Assembly: GCF_024400535.1 (NCBI RefSeq)
Contig: NZ_CP038800.1
Coordinates: forward strand, 1,240,001-1,304,000
DNA: 64,000 nt
DNA from: Treponema denticola
GTDB lineage: Bacteria; Spirochaetota; Spirochaetia; Treponematales; Treponemataceae
Direction of reading: 5' to 3'
The position numbers and the translations under genes were made by a program. Within the stretch, counting starts at the first letter, position 1. Every line of letters begins with the position of its first letter. The notes under the pieces were generated by a model, which was not told the origin of the DNA, searched no databases, and saw only the letters and a program-made list of their open reading frames with translations. Shown here one piece after another: positions 43,271 through 52,198 of this stretch.

Positions 43271-43715
43271 ATGAGTAAAAGAATAGAAATACTAAGGTCA
43301 TTTTATGATGATATCGATGAAGACAGCAGGTTAAACAGAAGCCGTCAGGGACAGTTGGAATATCTTACTACAATGAACTATATTCATCGCTATGCAAAAG
43401 CCGGAGCAAAGATATTAGAGATTGGTGCCGGTACGGGTAGATACTCGATTGCCTTGGCAAAAGAAGGATATAATGTTACAGCGGTTGAATTAGTAGAGAG
43501 CAATCTTGAAGTGCTGAAAAGAAACAGCACCGGTATTGAAAATATTGTTTATTATAAGGGAGATGCCTTAAATCTTGATAGATTTGAAGACAATCAATTT
43601 GATATTACATTATTGTTCGGCCCTATTTGTTAAATATCACTTAGCAACATGTGAAAAGCGAGAGCTGCTCGGTTCTTCAAGTCATTTATTATATATATGC
43701 AAAAAAGAAGACTAA
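43271..43715 (+). pseudogene. SAM methyltransferase with internal deletion
   Basis: Residues 1-120 are a class I methyltransferase start: AKILEIGAGTGRYSIALAKEGYNVTAVELVESNLEVL, then FDITLLFGPIC and a stop. Just after, another frame reads VKYHLATCEKRELLGSSSHLLYICKK, the C-terminal end typical of this family. About half the gene between the two is missing, so this is a deletion pseudogene. Confidence 0.75.
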
Positions 43716-43734
43716 ATTAATTTAGGTGTTAAAT

Positions 43735-44454
43735 ATGAAGCAATATACATCTTACCTTTTTGATATGGGTTCTACCTTATTGGAATTCCATAATCCAAAA
43801 TTGAATGAAAGTGAAATACTTAAAAACGGTCATAACCGTATGATAGCTTATATTTCTAATATTTACGGTAAATTCATTGCCGATAAAATAGACAAAGAAG
43901 TCATTTTACCTTGGTATGACTATGTTGAAAAAGAGCGTAAAATTAAAAGAATAGAATACCGTATTTGTGAAGCCTTGTTTTTAAAATTTGGAGAGTTAGG
44001 TATACATATTTCTTATAATGAAATTATTGAAATATTGAAAAAAGATTATCTTGATTTTTATAACTATGCTCATCCGAATGAAGGAGTGATTGATTGCCTT
44101 AAATTTTTAAAAGAAAAGAAGTGTAAAATCGGTGTTGTTTCAAACATTATGTACCCCAAAGAAATATATCTTGAAATTTTTAAGAGAGAAGGGCTTGATT
44201 TATTTATTGATAATTATACTTTCAGTTATGAAAATACCTATATGAAGCCTCATTCTTCTGTTTTTTTACGAGCTCTGATGCCGCTGGATGCAAAAATTTC
44301 GGAAACGCTTATGGTGGGCGATAATGAAAAAGTCGATGTTATAGGTGCAAAAGCTGTAGGATTAAAAACCTGTTTATACGATAAAGATAAAAAGTATAAA
44401 CAACATCAAGCCGATTTTTATATAAATAATTTTATGGAAATTATTGATAATTAA
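43735..44454 (+). CDS. HAD-family hydrolase
   Basis: 239 residues from the ATG at 43735 (AGGTG upstream). Motif I is FDMGSTLLEF (nucleophile Asp and the acid D replaced by G-S-T as in some members: D-x-G-S-T). Motif II is VVSNIMY, the Lys of motif III is near YMKPHSSVF, and motif IV is MVGDNEKVDVIGAKAVGLKT. This is the haloacid dehalogenase phosphatase fold. First of a three-gene operon with DUF2087 and HD genes. Confidence 0.85.
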   Translation: MKQYTSYLFDMGSTLLEFHNPKLNESEILKNGHNRMIAYISNIYGKFIADKIDKEVILPWYDYVEKERKIKRIEYRICEALFLKFGELGIHISYNEIIEILKKDYLDFYNYAHPNEGVIDCLKFLKEKKCKIGVVSNIMYPKEIYLEIFKREGLDLFIDNYTFSYENTYMKPHSSVFLRALMPLDAKISETLMVGDNEKVDVIGAKAVGLKTCLYDKDKKYKQHQADFYINNFMEIIDN

Positions 44455-44468
44455 ATAAAAATAGTTTT

Positions 44469-44759
44469 ATGAATTTACCGATTTTAAAAGAACAAATTTC
44501 ACAATTTCTTGATGAAGAAGGCCGTATTGTCAGATGGCCCAAGAAAACTTATGATAAAATAAATGTCTTAAAATATTTGCAAGGAAAATTTGCCCCTGAT
44601 AAAAAATATTCTGAAATTGAAGTGAATGCAGTTTTAAAAACTTGGCACACTTTCAATGATCATGCTCTATTAAGACGTGAACTTTTTGATAAATTTTTAT
44701 TGGAACGTACACCGGATTGTAAAGAATATTGGGTTAATACCGATAAAATTATAATTTAA
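44469..44759 (+). CDS. DUF2087 protein
   Basis: 96 residues: EEGRIVRWPKKTYDKINVLKYLQGKFAPDKKYSEIEVNAVLKTWHTFNDHALLRRELFDKFLLERTPDCKEYW, the full DUF2087 core, which resembles a winged helix. It starts 14 bp after the HAD gene; no clear Shine-Dalgarno, so coupling is likely. Possibly transcription-linked; exact role unknown. Confidence 0.88.
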   Translation: MNLPILKEQISQFLDEEGRIVRWPKKTYDKINVLKYLQGKFAPDKKYSEIEVNAVLKTWHTFNDHALLRRELFDKFLLERTPDCKEYWVNTDKIII

Positions 44760-44770
44760 AAGATATTATT

Positions 44771-45436
44771 ATGACTGATGAAGAAAAATTTAAAGTAAAA
44801 ATCATTCAAGATGCGGAAAGATATGTAGAAAGTATATTTAGAGAAGACTTTAGCGGTCATGATTTTTTTCATACAATGAGAGTGTTTCGTACGGCAACTT
44901 ACCTTGCAGAAAAAGAAAATGCCGATATTTTTATTGTTCAATTGGCGGCCTTATTACATGATGTAGATGACCGCAAACTTTCTCCGCACACAACAGCAAA
45001 TAAAGATAGAGCTGTTTCATTCATGAAATCTAAAAAAATAAGCGATGTTCTATGTAAAACTATTGTTTCTATTATTGAAGAAGTTTCGTACATCGGTAAA
45101 GATTCTAATAAACCGTCTTCAATTGAAGGAATGTGTGTTCAAGATGCAGATAGATTAGATGCTTTAGGTGCGATAGGGATAGCAAGGGCATTTGCTTATG
45201 GCGGAAGCCGTAATAGACCAATCTATGATCCGTCTATCCGGCCCCGTATGGGTATGGGAAAAGAGGAATATCAAAATCATGTATCGACTACAATTAACCA
45301 TTTTTATGAAAAGCTATTTTATCTTAAAGATTTGATGAATACCGATACGGCAAAAAAAATTGCGGAAAAGAGAGACTTGTATATGAAAGACTTTATTTTG
45401 GAATTTTTAAATGAATGGAATTTGAAGGATATGTAA
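44771..45436 (+). CDS. HD-domain phosphohydrolase (YedJ-like)
   Basis: 221 residues. The HD metal-binding residues are FSGHDFFHTMRVFRTA (first His), LLHDVDDRKL (His-Asp) and QDADRLDALGAIGIARAF (last Asp), followed by GGSRNRPIYDP, all typical of this subfamily. Metal-dependent phosphohydrolase, probably on a nucleotide. It follows DUF2087 by 11 bp. Confidence 0.9.
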   Translation: MTDEEKFKVKIIQDAERYVESIFREDFSGHDFFHTMRVFRTATYLAEKENADIFIVQLAALLHDVDDRKLSPHTTANKDRAVSFMKSKKISDVLCKTIVSIIEEVSYIGKDSNKPSSIEGMCVQDADRLDALGAIGIARAFAYGGSRNRPIYDPSIRPRMGMGKEEYQNHVSTTINHFYEKLFYLKDLMNTDTAKKIAEKRDLYMKDFILEFLNEWNLKDM

Positions 45437-45501
45437 ATGCATATTTTAAAATTCCTCAACCTCTTCTCTTTTTTCTTAAATTTTGATACATTATAAGGCG
45501 T

Positions 45502-48270
45502 ATGTTAGATTCTATAATTAAAATTCTTTTCGGTTCAAAGCATGAGCGGGATATTAAGGCCATGCTTCCGATTTTACACAAGATAAACGAAAAAGAGGCT
45601 TGGGCTCTTTCTCTCTCCGAGGAGGAGTTTAAGGCAAAAACAAATGAGTTTAGGGAACGCTATCAAAAAGGGGAATCCTTGGATTCTTTTATCCCCGAAG
45701 CCTTTGCCCTCGCACGGGAAGCAGCCAGACGTATCTTGGGAGAGCGTCCCTACGATGTTCAGATTTTAGGCTCCCTTGTTCTCCATTCCGGTAAGATAGT
45801 TGAAATGAAAACGGGTGAAGGTAAGACCCTTATGAGCGTTGCCGCCGCCTACTTAAACAGCCTTACAGGGAAGGGTGTTCATATTGTAACGGTAAACGAT
45901 TACCTTGCAGAACGGGATGCCGATTGGATGAGACCCGTTTATTCTTATCTGGGTGTAAGTGTCGGCGTTATTCTTTCCAATATGGAAAACGATGCCCGCC
46001 GTATAGAATATAACTGCGATATAACCTATGGTACTAATAACGAGTTCGGCTTTGATTACCTCCGTGACAATATGCAGATGAGGCTCAAGGACAAGACTCA
46101 AAGAGAATTTTCCTTTGCAATAGTAGACGAAATCGACTCTATCTTGATAGACGAGGCTAGAACTCCCTTGATTATTTCGGGGGCTGCCGAAGACGATACA
46201 ATGCGCTTTTTTGAGGTTGACCGCCTCATAGGTCAATTAAAAGAAGTCGAAAAAAATCCCGAGACGGGCGAATATCCGAATGAGCTTGAGGGAGAAGAAG
46301 TTATCGGAGACTATACGATAGACGAAAAGAGCAAGAGGGTTTCTTTTACCGATTCAGGTATGCTCCACATTCAGGATGTCCTTCAAAAGCAGGGACTTAT
46401 CAAAAGCGGAAACCTCTTTGATGAAGAAAACTTTGAATATATTCACTATTTTACCCAATCGGTAAGGGCTCATGTTCTTTTCCATATTGATGTGGACTAT
46501 GTTATTCAAGACGGTCAGGTACAGATAGTAGACGAGTTCACAGGCCGTGTTTTAGAGGGCCGCCGTTATTCGGACGGGCTCCATCAGGCTATTGAAGCTA
46601 AGGAGCATATTAAAATCGCTCAAAGGAATAGAACCCTTGCGACTATTACATTCCAAAACTTTTTTAGAATGTACGATAAACTTTCCGGGATGACCGGTAC
46701 GGCAGATACGGAAGCCGTTGAGTTTACAAAGATTTATAACTTGGATGTTGTCGTTATCCCGACAAACCTCCCTGTTGCCCGAAAAGATGAACACGATGTA
46801 ATCTACCTAAACGAAAACGATAAATTTGAAGCCCTTTGTACCGAAATAAGCGAGGCTTATAAGAGGGGGCAGCCCGTCCTCGTAGGTACGGTTTCTATCG
46901 AAAAATCCGAGCTTATTTCAAAACTCTTAACAAAGAGGGGTGTAAGACACGAGGTTTTAAACGCCAAAAATCATGAGAGGGAAGCTCTTATAATTGCAGA
47001 AGCCGGAGCAAAGGGTTCCGTTACCATAGCCACCAATATGGCGGGACGAGGTACGGATATTAAGCTGGGCGGAAGCCCCGAAATGAGGGCTAAAAAACGC
47101 ACGGGCACAAATCCCAATCCCGATTATTATGAAAAAGTTCTTGCCGAAGAATATGCAAAATGGCAAAGCGATTATAATGAGGTAAAAGAACTAGGAGGCC
47201 TTTATGTAATAGGTACGGAGCGTCATGAAAGCCGCCGAATCGATAATCAGCTTCGAGGCCGTTCGGGCCGTCAAGGAGATCCGGGACGCTCCAAATTCTT
47301 CCTTTCCCTCGATGATGACCTGATGAGGCTTTTCGGAGGCGAAAACTTAAAAAATGTTATGTCCAAGATAGGAATGAGGGCAGGGGAGCCCATCGAGCAT
47401 CCTTGGATAAACAAGAGCATAGAAAAAGCTCAGACAAAGGTAGAAAACCGCAACTTCGATATTCGAAAACATTTGTTGGAATATGACGATGTATTGAACG
47501 AACAGCGCTCCTTTATCTATGAGCAGCGAAATGCAATCCTTGAAGATGAAAATCTTATCGAGCGTATTTACGCAACCCTCGAAGAATTTATAAGCGAAAA
47601 ATTCGATGAGTATAGTTCAAGCTCAAAGGCCGAAAAAGAAGAAAGAGCCCGTCTTATAAAAGATATCTTTAGGGAAAAGTTTGCCTATACTCTGACCGAA
47701 GAAGATTTTGCAAATATCGATAAAAAGAATCATGAAGAAGAGATAAACGAATTTGTAGAGCATTTTACAAAGGAACTTAAAGAAAAAGAAGCTCTTGCAG
47801 GTAAAGAAAACCTGAACATGTTTATCCGCTACCAATACTTGCAGGCTATCGACAAAAAATGGCTCGACCATCTTGAAAATTTGGAGTCCTTGCGCGAAGC
47901 CGTTTATCTTCGCTCCTACGGACAAAAAAATCCTTTAACCGAGTACAAACTTGAAGGCTTCGATATTTTTTATTCCATGCTTGACGATATAAGAATCGAA
48001 ATAGCCTCCCGTCTTGTCCGTGTTCAAATCAGCACGGAAGAAGAAGCCCATGCTTCGCGCCAAATGCGTTCTATTCAGGGAAATGCTCAGCACAACTCAA
48101 TGGGAAGTTTTTCGGGTTCAGGTCAGGGAATGGGGCCTACAGCCCTTTCTTCACGAAGCCGTCCTGAAAATGCTCAGGTTGTGCGTACCGTTCCAAAGGT
48201 CGGAAGAAACGAGCCCTGTCCCTGCGGCAGCGGAAAAAAATACAAACACTGCTGCGGAAAAAACGGGTAA
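45502..48270 (+). CDS. secA: Preprotein translocase ATPase SecA
   Basis: 922 residues. The motor drives proteins through SecYEG. MKTGEGKT (Walker A, about 102-109), VDEIDSILIDEARTPLIISG (Walker B region), MTGTADTE, TNMAGRGTDIKLGG and QLRGRSGRQGDPG (helicase motifs) are all in place. The C terminus has the zinc-binding CPCGSGKKYKHCC that contacts SecB and lipid. TAAGGCG precedes the ATG. GC content rises sharply here compared with the array. Full usual length. Confidence 0.98.
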   Translation: MLDSIIKILFGSKHERDIKAMLPILHKINEKEAWALSLSEEEFKAKTNEFRERYQKGESLDSFIPEAFALAREAARRILGERPYDVQILGSLVLHSGKIVEMKTGEGKTLMSVAAAYLNSLTGKGVHIVTVNDYLAERDADWMRPVYSYLGVSVGVILSNMENDARRIEYNCDITYGTNNEFGFDYLRDNMQMRLKDKTQREFSFAIVDEIDSILIDEARTPLIISGAAEDDTMRFFEVDRLIGQLKEVEKNPETGEYPNELEGEEVIGDYTIDEKSKRVSFTDSGMLHIQDVLQKQGLIKSGNLFDEENFEYIHYFTQSVRAHVLFHIDVDYVIQDGQVQIVDEFTGRVLEGRRYSDGLHQAIEAKEHIKIAQRNRTLATITFQNFFRMYDKLSGMTGTADTEAVEFTKIYNLDVVVIPTNLPVARKDEHDVIYLNENDKFEALCTEISEAYKRGQPVLVGTVSIEKSELISKLLTKRGVRHEVLNAKNHEREALIIAEAGAKGSVTIATNMAGRGTDIKLGGSPEMRAKKRTGTNPNPDYYEKVLAEEYAKWQSDYNEVKELGGLYVIGTERHESRRIDNQLRGRSGRQGDPGRSKFFLSLDDDLMRLFGGENLKNVMSKIGMRAGEPIEHPWINKSIEKAQTKVENRNFDIRKHLLEYDDVLNEQRSFIYEQRNAILEDENLIERIYATLEEFISEKFDEYSSSSKAEKEERARLIKDIFREKFAYTLTEEDFANIDKKNHEEEINEFVEHFTKELKEKEALAGKENLNMFIRYQYLQAIDKKWLDHLENLESLREAVYLRSYGQKNPLTEYKLEGFDIFYSMLDDIRIEIASRLVRVQISTEEEAHASRQMRSIQGNAQHNSMGSFSGSGQGMGPTALSSRSRPENAQVVRTVPKVGRNEPCPCGSGKKYKHCCGKNG

Positions 48271-48274
48271 TGAG

Positions 48275-49888
48275 ATGGATTTTTCAAGAAAGCTGCCTAT
48301 AGGCGTTCAAAGTTTTGAGGTTATGCGGAATGATAAGTTCATGTACGTAGATAAGACGGAATATGTATTCCGCCTTGCTCATTCAAACCGCATTTACTTT
48401 TTAAACCGTCCGCGCCGCTTCGGAAAAAGCCTTTTTCTTTCTACGCTAAAAAATTATTTTTTAGGAAAAAAAGAGCTTTTTAAGGGGCTTTATATCGAGT
48501 CAGCCGAAGAAAAAAGAGCAATTTCTGAAGGCTCTGAACCATGGATTGAATATCCTGTTCTTTATTTGGATTTTAATACGGGAAACTACAGGAATGAAGA
48601 AGAATTATATATCGGTATAAATCTGAATTTGTGCCGATGGGAAGATATTTATGGACGATTGGAGGCTGAACAGAGTCTTGCAACTCGTTTTGAAGGGATA
48701 ATACGCCGTGCATATCAAAAGACCGGAAGACAGGTTGTACTCCTTGTTGATGAATATGACAAACCTCTTTTACAGACTATAGGACAGGATCAGGTTCTTA
48801 GTGATAAATATCGAAACATGCTTAAAGCCTTTTACTCCGTATTAAAAACCTGTGACCAATATATAAGATTTGCCTTTTTAACGGGCGTTACAAAATTCAG
48901 TAAGGTAAGTATTTTCAGCGACTTAAACAATCTACAGGATTTAAGCCTATTAAAAGAATACGATACGATATGCGGTATAAGCCAGAAGGAGTTGGAAACT
49001 TATTTTGCACCCGAAATAAAAATTTTAAGCGAAACTGAAAATCTGAAATATGAAGAGTGTTTATCGCTTTTAAAAAAACGTTATGACGGATATTGTTTTA
49101 GTGCTAACGGCAATACGGTTTACAATCCCTTTAGTATTTTGAGTGTTTTTTCTGCAAAGGAGCTTAAAAACTTTTGGTTTACTACGGGAACTCCCACATT
49201 TTTGGTAGATTATTTAAAAGATGCCTATTATAATATTCCCGATTTAGACGGAAATATTGAAATGACAGAAACAGGTCTTGATGCCTACAGGGTAGAAACA
49301 GGTGCCCCCATACCGATTCTTTTTCAGACCGGATATTTGACTATTAAGGAATATATCCGCAGCGGCGGGATTTACCGATTGGGCTTTCCAAATGATGAAG
49401 TGCGTTACGCTTTTTTGGAGAATCTTATTCCCGCTTATACTTCTTTAGGCCTTGATGAAGCCGGTGTCTCCGTTTGGCGTTTTGCTGAAGATATATGCAA
49501 GGGCAATGTTGAAAGTTTTATGGAAAGACTGCGTGCTATATTGGCAGGAGTTCCTTATGATAACTTGTCTGCCGATAAAACTTCTTTACGTGAACAAAAC
49601 TATCAGACAGCCGTCTACCTTATATTCAAGCTGATGGGACAATTTGTATTGACCGAAATTCATTGCTCAAGGGGAAGGGCCGATTGCATTGTAGAAACAA
49701 AGGATACGGTTTATATCTTTGAGTTTAAGTCGAGTGCTGCCGGAAAGGCTAATGATGCCCTTACTCAAATACGGGAAAAAGGCTATGCAGAGCCTTATGC
49801 AGCAAGCGGTAAAAAAATAAAACTTATCGGCTGTGAATTTAATGAGTCTATGCGGACTATCGGTAATTGGCTGATGGAAGAATTTTAA
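48275..49888 (+). CDS. AAA-ATPase-like/PD-(D/E)xK protein (first paralogue)
   Basis: 537 residues from the ATG at 48275, 4 bp after secA; an open frame running back into secA is only the extension of this frame. LPIGVQSFEVMRNDKFMYVDKTEYVFRL ... FLNRPRRFGKSLFLSTL is the N-terminal AAA-ATPase-like domain with Walker A (RRFGKS). VVLLVDEYDKPLLQ is Walker B. The C-terminal ALTQIREKGYAEPYA with FEFKSSAAGKA gives the PD-(D/E)xK-like core (E-F-K). Large family common in Bacteroidetes and spirochaetes; function unknown. Paralogue at 57403. Confidence 0.88.
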   Translation: MDFSRKLPIGVQSFEVMRNDKFMYVDKTEYVFRLAHSNRIYFLNRPRRFGKSLFLSTLKNYFLGKKELFKGLYIESAEEKRAISEGSEPWIEYPVLYLDFNTGNYRNEEELYIGINLNLCRWEDIYGRLEAEQSLATRFEGIIRRAYQKTGRQVVLLVDEYDKPLLQTIGQDQVLSDKYRNMLKAFYSVLKTCDQYIRFAFLTGVTKFSKVSIFSDLNNLQDLSLLKEYDTICGISQKELETYFAPEIKILSETENLKYEECLSLLKKRYDGYCFSANGNTVYNPFSILSVFSAKELKNFWFTTGTPTFLVDYLKDAYYNIPDLDGNIEMTETGLDAYRVETGAPIPILFQTGYLTIKEYIRSGGIYRLGFPNDEVRYAFLENLIPAYTSLGLDEAGVSVWRFAEDICKGNVESFMERLRAILAGVPYDNLSADKTSLREQNYQTAVYLIFKLMGQFVLTEIHCSRGRADCIVETKDTVYIFEFKSSAAGKANDALTQIREKGYAEPYAASGKKIKLIGCEFNESMRTIGNWLMEEF

Positions 49889-49901
49889 TTAGGTATTTGG
49901 A

Positions 49902-50486
49902 ATGAAAAAAAAACTTGCGGTGCTTGTTTCGGGAAACGGGTCTAATCTTCAAGCCGTAATTGACGGAATAAAAAACGGCTCCATTGATTATAAGATTGAG
50001 GCTGTGGTTTCAAACAAAAAAGAAGCCTTTGCTCTCAGCCGTGCCGAAAGGGAGGGAATAAAGACTATTTATCTTCCTTTTAAAAAAGGCTCATCTCGAA
50101 ATGAATATGATGCTCTCCTTGCCGAAAAGGTTAAGGAGTTTAAGCCCGATTATGTTTTATTATTAGGCTGGATGAGAATTTTAACTGACAGCTTTATATC
50201 TTCGTTTAAGGATAGGCTTATAAATCTTCATCCTGCCCTGCCCGGAACATTTCCTGGGACAGAGGCTATCGAAAGGCAGTACGAGGCCTTTATGAAGGGG
50301 GAAATCTCACGCTGCGGGATTATGACCCACTTTGTCCCGGATGAAGGAGTAGATTCGGGGCCTATAATTTTTACTGAGGAAGTTCCGGTTTTTAAGGGAG
50401 ACAGGCTTGAAGATTTTGAAAAAAGAGTGCATGAGGCGGAACATGCCCTTGTAATAAAAACGCTAAAATTTTTATCAAAGGTTTGA
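49902..50486 (+). CDS. purN: Phosphoribosylglycinamide formyltransferase PurN
   Basis: 194 residues. Adds a formyl group from 10-formyl-THF to GAR in purine synthesis. VLVSGNGSNLQAVID (phosphate loop), INLHPALPGTFPGTEAIERQYEA (Asn and His of the active site) and HFVPDEGVDSGPII (catalytic Asp) are present. purH follows after 19 bp, and purL lies 10 kb away on the other strand. Confidence 0.96.
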   Translation: MKKKLAVLVSGNGSNLQAVIDGIKNGSIDYKIEAVVSNKKEAFALSRAEREGIKTIYLPFKKGSSRNEYDALLAEKVKEFKPDYVLLLGWMRILTDSFISSFKDRLINLHPALPGTFPGTEAIERQYEAFMKGEISRCGIMTHFVPDEGVDSGPIIFTEEVPVFKGDRLEDFEKRVHEAEHALVIKTLKFLSKV

Positions 50487-50505
50487 TAAGCATGGAGAGA
50501 AGATT

Positions 50506-52107
50506 ATGGGATTGGTATTGGCATCGGTTTCCGATAAGACTGGTTTAAAGGATTTTGCTTCCCGCTTAAAAGCGGCAGGTTATGATTTTATTGCTTCAGG
50601 AGGAACGGCTAAGGCCTTACAAGAGGCCGGTATTAAAGTAAAAGAAGTTTCGGAATACACATCTTCTCCTGAAATTTTAGGCGGGAGGGTTAAAACTCTT
50701 CACCCTATGATTCACGGCGGGATTTTAGCCCGCGATACCGAAGAGGATAGGGCAGAGCTAAAATCGCTCGGCTTTAGCGGCATAGACATTGTGATAGCCA
50801 ACCTATACCCTTTTGAAAAAACTATTAATTCCCCCGATTCAACTGAAAGCGATTGTATCGAAAACATAGACATAGGCGGTGTAGCTCTTTTAAGGGCTGC
50901 CGCAAAAAACTATTCCCGTGTTACAATTATCTGCGACCCTGCCGACTATGACGAAGTTTCTTCCGAAATTGAAAAGACGGGAGAGATTCCTCTTTCCTTA
51001 CGCAAAAGATTGGCAATAAAGGCCTTTGACCTTTGTACCCGCTACGATGCTGCAATAACTTCTTGGCTTAGCGGGCTAAGCCGGCTTAGCGAAGGTATGG
51101 AAGAAAAGACCTCTCTTACCCTCTGTGCTTATCCCGGGCAGGATTTGCGTTACGGGGAAAACCCTCATCAAAAGGCTTGGCTCTATACAAACGAGCCTAA
51201 GGCCGGCCCCTTGGGAGGAAAGGTCTTACAGGGAAAGGCTCTTTCCTATAACAATATCCTCGATGCCGACGCTGCATGGAGGGCTGTTTCTATGTTTACA
51301 AAACCTGCGGCCGTTGTGGTAAAACACCTTACTCCCTGCGGCCTTGCCGAAATAAATGAAGAACTGACAAAAAGCTCTTCCTCCGCTTCCCCTGATTCGG
51401 AAGTGTCTCTTGCTTTAAGGGCAGCCATCGACTGCGATCCAGTTTCGGCCTTTGGAAGTATAATCGCCTTAAACCGTCCCTTTGATAAGGCTTCGGTTGA
51501 AGCCCTTGGAACCTTATTTGTTGAGTGCATCATAGCTCCTCTTTTTACCGAAGAAGCAAAAGAACTTTTATCCGGCAGAAAAAACTTACGCTTAATCGAA
51601 GCTCCCATTCTTCAAGAAAAAGAAGCGTATGAATATAAGTCTGTCTTGGGCGGCTTTTTAAAGCAAGAAAAAGACTTGGGAGACCCTGAAGGTACTGAAT
51701 ATAAAGACGCAGCGGAAAGAAAGGCTGAGCCTTTAGAAAGGTCTCTTTTACAGTTTGCCATGAAGGCTTGTACTATGGTTAAGTCCAATGCCATTTTGCT
51801 CGCTGCCCCGATAGACCTGTCAAATCCCCAAAAAGGTTTTTGTTCCGTCGGCATAGGCTGCGGTCAACCCAACAGGGTAGATGCAGCCCGCCAAGCCATC
51901 GAAAGAGCCGGCAAAAGAGTTAAAAACTCTGTTCTAGCTTCCGATGCTTTTTTCCCCTTTCCCGACACGATCGAAGAAGCTGCCAAGGCCGGCATAAAAG
52001 CCGTAATCCAGCCCGGCGGCTCAATCCGCGATGACTTAAGCATCGAAGAATGTAACAAACACGGAATGGCCATGCTGATAACGGGCGTAAGGCATTTTAA
52101 GCATTAG
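50506..52107 (+). CDS. purH: Bifunctional AICAR formyltransferase/IMP cyclohydrolase PurH
   Basis: 533 residues; last two steps of IMP synthesis. The N-terminal cyclohydrolase has SDKTGLKDFASRLKAAGYDFIASGGTAKAL and GGRVKTLHPMIHGGILARD. The C-terminal transformylase has RYGENPHQKAWLY, VVKHLTPCGLAE (catalytic Lys-His) and FPFPDTIEEAAKAGIKAVIQPGGSIRDD. GGAGAGAAG precedes the ATG. Probably one operon with purN. Confidence 0.97.
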   Translation: MGLVLASVSDKTGLKDFASRLKAAGYDFIASGGTAKALQEAGIKVKEVSEYTSSPEILGGRVKTLHPMIHGGILARDTEEDRAELKSLGFSGIDIVIANLYPFEKTINSPDSTESDCIENIDIGGVALLRAAAKNYSRVTIICDPADYDEVSSEIEKTGEIPLSLRKRLAIKAFDLCTRYDAAITSWLSGLSRLSEGMEEKTSLTLCAYPGQDLRYGENPHQKAWLYTNEPKAGPLGGKVLQGKALSYNNILDADAAWRAVSMFTKPAAVVVKHLTPCGLAEINEELTKSSSSASPDSEVSLALRAAIDCDPVSAFGSIIALNRPFDKASVEALGTLFVECIIAPLFTEEAKELLSGRKNLRLIEAPILQEKEAYEYKSVLGGFLKQEKDLGDPEGTEYKDAAERKAEPLERSLLQFAMKACTMVKSNAILLAAPIDLSNPQKGFCSVGIGCGQPNRVDAARQAIERAGKRVKNSVLASDAFFPFPDTIEEAAKAGIKAVIQPGGSIRDDLSIEECNKHGMAMLITGVRHFKH

Positions 52108-52119
52108 GCAGAAAAAATA

Positions 52120-52174
52120 GGGAGCTTTATAAAAGCTGACAGTTTAAACCCCTGCCGGACTTTTAAAAGCTCCC
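52120..52174. terminator. Hairpin between convergent purH and the repeat lipoprotein
   Basis: GGGAGCTTT (52120-52128) pairs with AAAGCTCCC (52166-52174) around a long loop, in the gap between convergent genes. It could serve both directions. Confidence 0.5.
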
Positions 52175-52198
52175 TTAAAAGTCTTATCTTAAAAAGAT

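Noticed and set aside
48014-48275. Start of the AAA-ATPase-like gene inside secA
   Set aside because: The open frame extends back into secA, but the family begins at LPIGVQSFE, and the upstream residues are frame-shifted secA.
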